Positions 6,482 to 10,833 of a stretch of DNA of 10,833 bases are shown here, in pieces. The position numbers and the translations under genes were made by a program. The stretch comes from VGBK01 sp043810615. Lineage in GTDB: Bacteria > Actinomycetota > Acidimicrobiia > Spongiisociales > UBA11373. Within the stretch, counting starts at the first letter, position 1. Every line of letters begins with the position of its first letter. The stretch is taken from contig JBDROA010000085.1 in assembly GCA_043810615.1 (NCBI GenBank), positions 1 to 10,833 on the forward strand. The letters are read 5' to 3'. The notes under the pieces were generated by a model. The model was not told the origin of the DNA and searched no databases. It was given only the letters and a program-made list of their open reading frames with translations.

Positions 6482-6917
6482 TGCCCGCCTTTCGGCGCGG
6501 CGCGACGGGAATCCGCAGCACGGCGGTGAAGGCCACGACTGCGGCGGCGGCCAGCACGAGGCGGGGGACCAAGCCATCGAGGAGGAAGGCCCCGCTGAAC
6601 CCGAACGACACCGCCATGACCGCCAGGGTCACGATCTTGGCCCGCCGGGGCATCACCGCCCCCGCGCGGAACGGGTCGATGATCCGACCCAGGCGGGGAT
6701 GGCCCAGCAGCCAGCGGTAGAGGCGACTCGACGAACGGGCGAAGCACCAGGCGGCGAATAGCAATGGTCCCACCGTGGGCACCAGGGGCAGGAAGATCCC
6801 GGCCACGCCGATCCCCACGGCTGCCAACCCGGCGGCCAGGTAGAGGGGGCGGAGCCAGGGCGGTGCAGCGGGGGGCCTCTCCTCCATCTCGGGGAGGGTA
6901 AAGGAAGCCGGGGGCAT
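6471..6917 (-). CDS. DUF454 (YbaN-like) inner-membrane protein
   Basis: This 148-residue protein has three or four hydrophobic segments (about 25-57, probably two short helices, then 95-115 and 117-136). The DUF454 signature is visible: GIFLPLVPTVGPLLFAAWCFARSSSRLYRWLLGHPRLG (about 40-77), followed by a basic loop R-R-A-K-I before the third helix. Family members such as E. coli YbaN have no firm function. The start is the ATG at 6917, with GGAGG about 11 nt upstream (6933-6929). A later ATG at 6887 would also keep the whole domain. It is divergent from the exonuclease gene, with 49 bp between the start codons. Confidence 0.82.
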   Translation of the reverse strand: MPPASFTLPEMEERPPAAPPWLRPLYLAAGLAAVGIGVAGIFLPLVPTVGPLLFAAWCFARSSSRLYRWLLGHPRLGRIIDPFRAGAVMPRRAKIVTLAVMAVSFGFSGAFLLDGLVPRLVLAAAAVVAFTAVLRIPVAPRRKAGTGA

Positions 6918-6954
6918 AGCGGGTGCCCCCTCCCCCTCGCCGGGCCCGGCCCGG

Positions 6955-6960
6955 TACGAT
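6955..6960 (+). promoter_or_regulatory. -10 element of the exonuclease gene, leaderless layout
   Basis: TACGAT is followed by CGCCGG (6 nt) and the GTG start at 6967. This is the expected spacing for transcription to begin at the start codon. No Shine-Dalgarno sequence is present. Confidence 0.5.
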
Positions 6961-6966
6961 CGCCGG

Positions 6967-7835
6967 GTGAACCTCCACCTCCTCGACGGCACCTACGAGT
7001 TGTTCCGCAACTACTACGGGGCGCCGAAGCGGACCTCGCTCGAAGGGGTCGAATTGGGAGCGGTGCAGGGGCTCATGGCGAGCGTGCTGAGCCTGCTCCA
7101 CGAGGACGGCGTCACCCATGTCGGGGCCGCCTTCGACACCGTCATCCGCTCGTTTCGCAACGAACTCTTCCCCGGCTACAAGACCGGGGCCGGGGTGCCC
7201 GCCGACCTGCTCGCCCAGTTCCCCATCGCCGAGGACGGCCTCGAAGCCCTCGGGGTGGTGGTGTGGCGGATGACCACCTACGAGGCCGACGACGCCCTGG
7301 CCACCGCCGCCGCCCGTTTCGCCCCGGAGGTGGAGCAGGTGGTGCTGATGAGCCCCGACAAGGACCTGGCCCAGTGCGTCCGGGGGCACCGGGTGGTGGG
7401 CTACGACCGTCGCAAGGGGGCCTTCATCGACGAGGCGGGCGTCTGGGAGAAGTTCGGCGTCGCCCCGGAGTCGATCCCCGACTACCTGGCCCTGGTGGGC
7501 GACAGCGCCGACGGCCTGCCCGGCGTGCGCGGTTGGGGGCCAAGACCACGGCGGCGATCCTGGCCGAGTACCGCCACCTGGAGGGCATCCCCCTCGAGGC
7601 GCCGCTCTGGAAGCCGGGGGTGCGGGGGGCGGAACGCCTGGTGGAGGCGCTGCGGGGAAGCCTCTCGGAAGCCCTGGTCTACCGGTTCCTGGCGACCCTG
7701 CGGTACGACGTGCCCCTCGGCGAGAGCCTGGCCGACCTGGAGTGGCGCGGGGTGCCCCGGCAGCGGTTCCTCGCGTTCTGCGAGCGGTGGGGCTTCGGCG
7801 GCCTGCGCGAGCGGCCGCGGCGCTGGCAGGAGTAG
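6967..7835 (+). pseudogene. 5'-3' exonuclease/flap-nuclease family gene interrupted by a single-base frameshift
   Basis: Joined across the shift, the product would be about 289 residues, similar to stand-alone 5'-3' exonucleases related to the PolA N-terminal domain. The metal-site acids are all in the first part: LLDGTYELF (D7), AFDTVIRSFR (D57), YEADDAL (E106, D108, D109), MSPDKDL (D131, D133) and GDSADGLPGV (D179, D182). Right after G-V-R-G-W-G the frame breaks. The run of five G at 7535-7539 is one short of what is needed to read on as GAKTTAAILAEYRHLEGIP, which continues cleanly to TAG 7833-7835. Read literally, translation would run in the wrong frame to 8058 and lose the helix-hairpin-helix DNA-binding motif. 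One indel in a homopolymer with no other damage could be a true mutation or a sequencing error. The predicted role is RNA-primer or flap removal in DNA repair/replication. Confidence 0.8.
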
Positions 7836-7964
7836 CGGCCCGGGGCGAGTGGGCCGGCAATGCCCGTCCGCGATCCACCCCGGCTGCACAGGACTGCCGG
7901 GCCCTCGTCGTCTCACGCTGTGGCCTTCCCGGCGATGGTGGCCGGCCCGCTGCCCGCGATCCGG

Positions 7965-7981
7965 CGGCATGCCCCATGCCG
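7965..7981. promoter_or_regulatory. Palindrome over the -35 position, candidate operator
   Basis: CGGCATG-CCC-CATGCCG is a perfect 7-bp inverted repeat with a 3-nt centre. With a 17-bp spacer from TACCAT (7998), the -35 hexamer would fall at 7975-7980, inside the right arm. A bound regulator would therefore block the DUF4342-ABC promoter. The rest of the 7836-7964 gap shows nothing recognisable. Confidence 0.4.
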
Positions 7982-7997
7982 AACTCCGGGCTGCCCC

Positions 7998-8003
7998 TAC
8001 CAT
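7998..8003 (+). promoter_or_regulatory. -10 element of the DUF4342-ABC operon
   Basis: TACCAT is followed by 6 nt and GTG at 8010, which is in frame with the ATG at 8055. Transcription probably begins near 8010. Translation may start at that GTG or, with the strong GAGGAGAG (8043-8050), at the ATG. Confidence 0.45.
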
Positions 8004-8054
8004 CTCCCGGTGCCGGCAGGTCGAAGGCCGGGGCGACCCGACGAGGAGAGCGAG

Positions 8055-8321
8055 ATGACCGATCAGGGTGACCAGGGCCGCGTGGAGGAGTTCCGGGTGA
8101 AGGGCGAGGAGTTGCTCGCCAAGGTCAAGGAACTGATCCGCGAGGGCAATGTCCGCCGCATCATCATCGACAACGACGAGGGCAGGACGCTCATCGAGAT
8201 CCCTATGACCATCGGGGTCGTCGGGGCGCTGCTCCTGCCGGTGCTGGCGGCGGTGGGCGCCGTCGCCGCGCTGGTGACCAACTGCACCATCCGCGTCGAA
8301 CGGCGCGAGGGCACGCAGTGA
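8055..8321 (+). CDS. DUF4342 small membrane protein
   Basis: This 88-residue protein has an amphipathic N-terminal helix (about 8-30), the family core KELIREGNVRRIIIDNDEGRTLIEIPMTIG (about 25-54), one strong membrane helix (about 52-75) and a short basic tail. The 'EGNVRRIII...EGRTLIEIP' pattern is the DUF4342 hallmark; function is unknown. GAGGAGAG lies 4 nt before ATG 8055, so this start is preferred. An in-frame leaderless GTG at 8010 would add 15 residues. The stop overlaps the ABC ATPase start as GTGA, so the two are translationally coupled. This suggests a role as a membrane accessory or regulator of the transporter (inference). Confidence 0.82.
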   Translation: MTDQGDQGRVEEFRVKGEELLAKVKELIREGNVRRIIIDNDEGRTLIEIPMTIGVVGALLLPVLAAVGAVAALVTNCTIRVERREGTQ

Positions 8322-9043
8322 CCGCCGCCGCTCGGGTCGAAGCCGCCTTCAAGGTCTACGGCGAGGGCGACACCGCGGTGCGTGCCCTCGACGATATGAC
8401 GGTCGCGTTCGAGGAGGGTCGCTTCAGCGCCATCATGGGGCCGTCGGGGTCGGGCAAGTCCACCCTGCTGCACTGCATCGCCGGCCTGGACAGCCTCACC
8501 TCGGGCAGCGCCTACATCGGCGACGTGCGCCTCGGCGACCTCAACGACCGGCAGCTGACCCTGCTGCGCCGCCGGAAGGTGGGGTTCGTCTTCCAGGCCT
8601 TCAACCTGATCCCCACTCTGGACGCCGCCGAGAACATCACCCTGCCCATCGACATCGCCGGCGAGCAGGTGGACCGTCCCTGGTTCGACACGGTGGTGGA
8701 CACGATGAGCCTGCGCGACCGCCTCACCCATCGCCCTGCGGAGCTGTCGGGTGGGCAGGTGCAGCGCGTCGCCGCCGCCCGCGCCCTGGTCTCCCGTCCC
8801 GAGATCGTCTTTGCCGACGAGCCTTCCGGGAATCTCGACTCCAAATCCAGCGACGAGTTGATGCGCTTCTTGCGCCGGGCGGTGGACGAGTTCGGGCAGA
8901 CCATCGTGATGGTCACCCACGATCCCAAGGTGGCGGCGTTCTCCGATCGGGTGGTCTTCCTCGCCGACGGGCGCTGCATCGACGAGATGGAGCAACCGAC
9001 GGCCGAAACGATCCTCGACCACATGAAGGCCCTGGGCGGCTGA
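8318..9043 (+). CDS. ABC transporter ATP-binding protein, MacB/LolD type
   Basis: The 241-residue ATPase is complete. It has Walker A GPSGSGKST (41-49), Q-loop Q93 in VFQAFNLIP, signature LSGGQVQRVAAARAL (143-157), Walker B IVFADE (163-168) with the D-loop NLDS, and H-loop H201 in VTHD. The 'FQxFNLIPTLxAxEN' stretch and the short length are typical of the MacB/LolD/FtsE-type ATPases that pair with FtsX-domain permeases. The GTG start at 8318 overlaps the DUF4342 stop by 3 nt and has GAGG about 7 nt upstream. The stop at 9041-9043 is 1 nt from the permease ATG. It should power the permease encoded next; the substrate is not evident. Confidence 0.95.
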   Translation: MTAAARVEAAFKVYGEGDTAVRALDDMTVAFEEGRFSAIMGPSGSGKSTLLHCIAGLDSLTSGSAYIGDVRLGDLNDRQLTLLRRRKVGFVFQAFNLIPTLDAAENITLPIDIAGEQVDRPWFDTVVDTMSLRDRLTHRPAELSGGQVQRVAAARALVSRPEIVFADEPSGNLDSKSSDELMRFLRRAVDEFGQTIVMVTHDPKVAAFSDRVVFLADGRCIDEMEQPTAETILDHMKALGG

Positions 9044-9044
9044 G

Positions 9045-10833
9045 ATGCTGCGCCTGGCCCTCAAAGGCGCCATGGGGCACAAAGGGCGCCTTCTCCTCAT
9101 GGCGATGGCCATCATCCTCGGCGTCGCCTTCATCGCCGGCTCCTACGTCTTCACCGACACGCTGAAGGCCGCCTTCGACGTCCTGTTCGAGCAGGAGAGC
9201 AACGTCGACGTGGTGGTCCGCGCCGACGTCGAGTTCGGCTTCGACACGGGCCGGGTGCCGGCCGCGGTGGTGGGCCTGGTGGAGGACGTCCCCGGGGTGG
9301 AGCGGGTGCTGCCCTCGGTGCAGGGCCTCGCCCAGCCCCTGGATAAGGAAGGCGAGCCGATCGGGGGCATGGGGCCGCCGAACCTGGCCTTGTCCTGGAC
9401 CGAGGCCGAGGCGGAGCTCACCGAGTTGGTGCTGCGCGAAGGCCGGGCCCCGCAGGGCCCGCTCGAGGTGGCCATCGACGTCTTCACCGCCAACAAGTAC
9501 GGCTTCGCTCTGGGCGACCCCATCAGCATCCTCCTGCCCAACACAGTGGGGGAGTTCACGGTCGTGGGCACCGCCGGCTACGGCGACGCCGACAACCTGC
9601 TGGGAGCCACCGTGGTCCTGTTCGACCTCGAGACGGCGCAGGTGGCCCTGAACTTCAGGGATGAGTACAGCCAGATAGCGGTGGTCGCCGCCGAGGGAGC
9701 CGACGCGGAGCAGGTGCGTGGGGCCGTGGCCGCGGTGCTCCCCGAAGGGACGGAGGCCATCCTCGCCGTCGAGCAGATCGAGGAGGGACGCGAGGGGGTG
9801 GAGCAGGGCGTCGGGTTCTTCAACACCGTGCTGCTCGCCTTTGCCGGCATCGGGATCTTCGTGGGGGCCTTCCTCATCCAGAACACCTACCGCATCGTGG
9901 TGGCGCAGCGCACCCGGGAGTTGGGGATGCTGCGCGCCGTGGGCGCCACCGGCCGCCAAATCACCTGGCTGGTGATCCTGGAAGCCCTGGTGATGGGCCT
10001 GCTGGCCTCGGCCGTCGGAGTGGGCGTGGGGGTGGCCCTGGCGGTCGGCCTGCGCGTCGTGCTCGGCGTCGCCGGCATCGACTTCCCCCAGGGGGCCCTC
10101 ACCGTGATGCCCCGCACCGTGATCGTGGCCATGGTGGTGGGGACGTTGGTGACGGTGGCGTCCGCCATCCTCCCCGCCCGCAAGGCTTCGAAGATCCCAC
10201 CGGTGGCGGCGCTGCGCGAACTGGAGTCCACCTACTACAAGTCGCTGCGCCTGCGGGCCGCGGTGGGTGCCGGGATCGTGGCGCTGGGCGTCGCCCTACT
10301 GCTCGTCGGCCTCTACACCGGGTTCTGGAACCCCCTGGCGGTCACCGGCATCGGGGCCGGGGTCACCTTCATCGGGGTCTCGGTGGTGGCGCCCCTCTTC
10401 GCCCGCCAGTTCGGGCGGGTGGCGGGAAGCCCCCTGCCCCGGGTGTACGGGGTGGTCGGGCGCCTGGCGCAGGAGAACGCAGTGCGCAAGCCGCGCCGGA
10501 TGGCGGCCACCGCTTCGGCCCTCATGATCGGCGTGGCCCTGGTCACGGTGGTGGCCACCATCGTCGCCTCGGCGAAGCAGAGCATCGAGGGGACGGTGCG
10601 CGACGAGGTCATCGCCGAATACCAGGTGCAGCCGACGTCGTCCGGCAACCCGTTCGCCGGGGGCCTTAGCCCGGAGATCGCCGCCCGCCTTCGCGAACTC
10701 CCCGAAGTGGCGGTCGCCTCGATCTATCGGATCGGGGAGTTCCGTGAGCCCGGCGGGGAGGATGTGGGGACCGCCTACGGCCCGCAGTCCGGCATCGGCT
10801 ACCTGATAGGCGTGGACGAGGGCACCGACGATG
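9045..10833 (+). CDS. FtsX-domain ABC transporter permease, 3' partial
   Basis: An open frame of 596 residues runs from ATG 9045 to the window edge without a stop. Membrane helix 1 (about 17-37) is followed by a large extracytoplasmic MacB-type periplasmic-core domain (about 38-255). Three helices form the first FtsX domain (about 260-281, 306-340, 357-378) with the characteristic RTRELGMLRAVGATGRQI (289-306). Further helices at about 405-426, 430-453 and 486-508 lead into a second extracytoplasmic domain (about 510 on). This is the two-FtsX layout of large permeases (about 800-850 residues) that move lipids, lipoproteins or peptides or couple ATP use to envelope events. It begins 1 nt after the ATPase stop and has no Shine-Dalgarno sequence of its own, so translation is probably coupled. 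Confidence 0.92.
   Translation, partial: MLRLALKGAMGHKGRLLLMAMAIILGVAFIAGSYVFTDTLKAAFDVLFEQESNVDVVVRADVEFGFDTGRVPAAVVGLVEDVPGVERVLPSVQGLAQPLDKEGEPIGGMGPPNLALSWTEAEAELTELVLREGRAPQGPLEVAIDVFTANKYGFALGDPISILLPNTVGEFTVVGTAGYGDADNLLGATVVLFDLETAQVALNFRDEYSQIAVVAAEGADAEQVRGAVAAVLPEGTEAILAVEQIEEGREGVEQGVGFFNTVLLAFAGIGIFVGAFLIQNTYRIVVAQRTRELGMLRAVGATGRQITWLVILEALVMGLLASAVGVGVGVALAVGLRVVLGVAGIDFPQGALTVMPRTVIVAMVVGTLVTVASAILPARKASKIPPVAALRELESTYYKSLRLRAAVGAGIVALGVALLLVGLYTGFWNPLAVTGIGAGVTFIGVSVVAPLFARQFGRVAGSPLPRVYGVVGRLAQENAVRKPRRMAATASALMIGVALVTVVATIVASAKQSIEGTVRDEVIAEYQVQPTSSGNPFAGGLSPEIAARLRELPEVAVASIYRIGEFREPGGEDVGTAYGPQSGIGYLIGVDEGTDD

Noticed and set aside
6406..7977. Minus-strand open frame of about 523 codons opposite the exonuclease gene
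   Set aside because: The opposite strand carries a clear nuclease with all metal-site acids, and this frame also overlaps the real DUF454 gene in the wrong frame.
7536..8058. Out-of-frame extension of the exonuclease frame to 8058
   Set aside because: After the G-run break the text turns Arg/Ser/Trp-rich, while the neighbouring frame continues the family sequence to 7835.
8063..9133. Minus-strand open frame of about 356 codons opposite the ABC ATPase
   Set aside because: The ATPase on the plus strand is complete with every motif. The antisense frame is a mirror of it.

Overview
The window reads as chromosomal DNA of a very GC-rich bacterium, most likely an actinobacterium from an uncultured or poorly sampled lineage. 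The grounds are strong G/C preference at third codon positions, frequent GTG starts, tightly packed genes, and several promoters in which a TAnnnT hexamer sits 6 nt before a start codon, as in leaderless actinobacterial transcripts. The exact taxon cannot be read from the sequence. There is no rRNA, tRNA, CRISPR array, transposase or phage gene.

Left part (1-4378). The tail of a protein resembling the end of a DNRLRE-type surface module is followed by a convergent, membrane-anchored DUF2927 protein with a Thr-rich stalk. A non-coding stretch of about 340 bp (1013-1354) holds two related GGGAGAGGG hairpins and a probable promoter. Next comes a full-length LarA-family nickel-pincer racemase/epimerase (+), which converges on a minus-strand operon. 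In transcription order the operon holds a small protein with a tentative LURP-one/tubby-like fold, a truncated rhodanese module, and a PfkB sugar kinase resembling fructoselysine 6-kinase.

Middle part (4460-7835). A GH13 glucan-branching-type gene is a heavily decayed pseudogene, with several frame changes, an in-frame stop and internal deletions that remove catalytic motifs. After a hairpin come a DUF1003 membrane protein (+) and a convergent DUF454/YbaN membrane protein (-) that share a candidate terminator. A 5'-3' exonuclease-family gene starts divergently from the DUF454 gene and is broken by one missing G in a G run.

Right part (7965-10833). A promoter with a palindrome over its -35 position precedes a translationally coupled operon: a small DUF4342 membrane protein, a MacB/LolD-type ABC ATPase, and a large FtsX-domain permease that runs off the window. 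Together these look like one exporter or lipid/envelope-handling system with a small membrane accessory.

No clear new defence or mobile system is visible. The best leads are the DUF4342-ABC operon with its candidate operator, the LarA/FrlD-like sugar neighbourhood, the recurring TAnnnT-N6-start layout, and the clustering of broken genes between about 3.5 and 7.8 kb.
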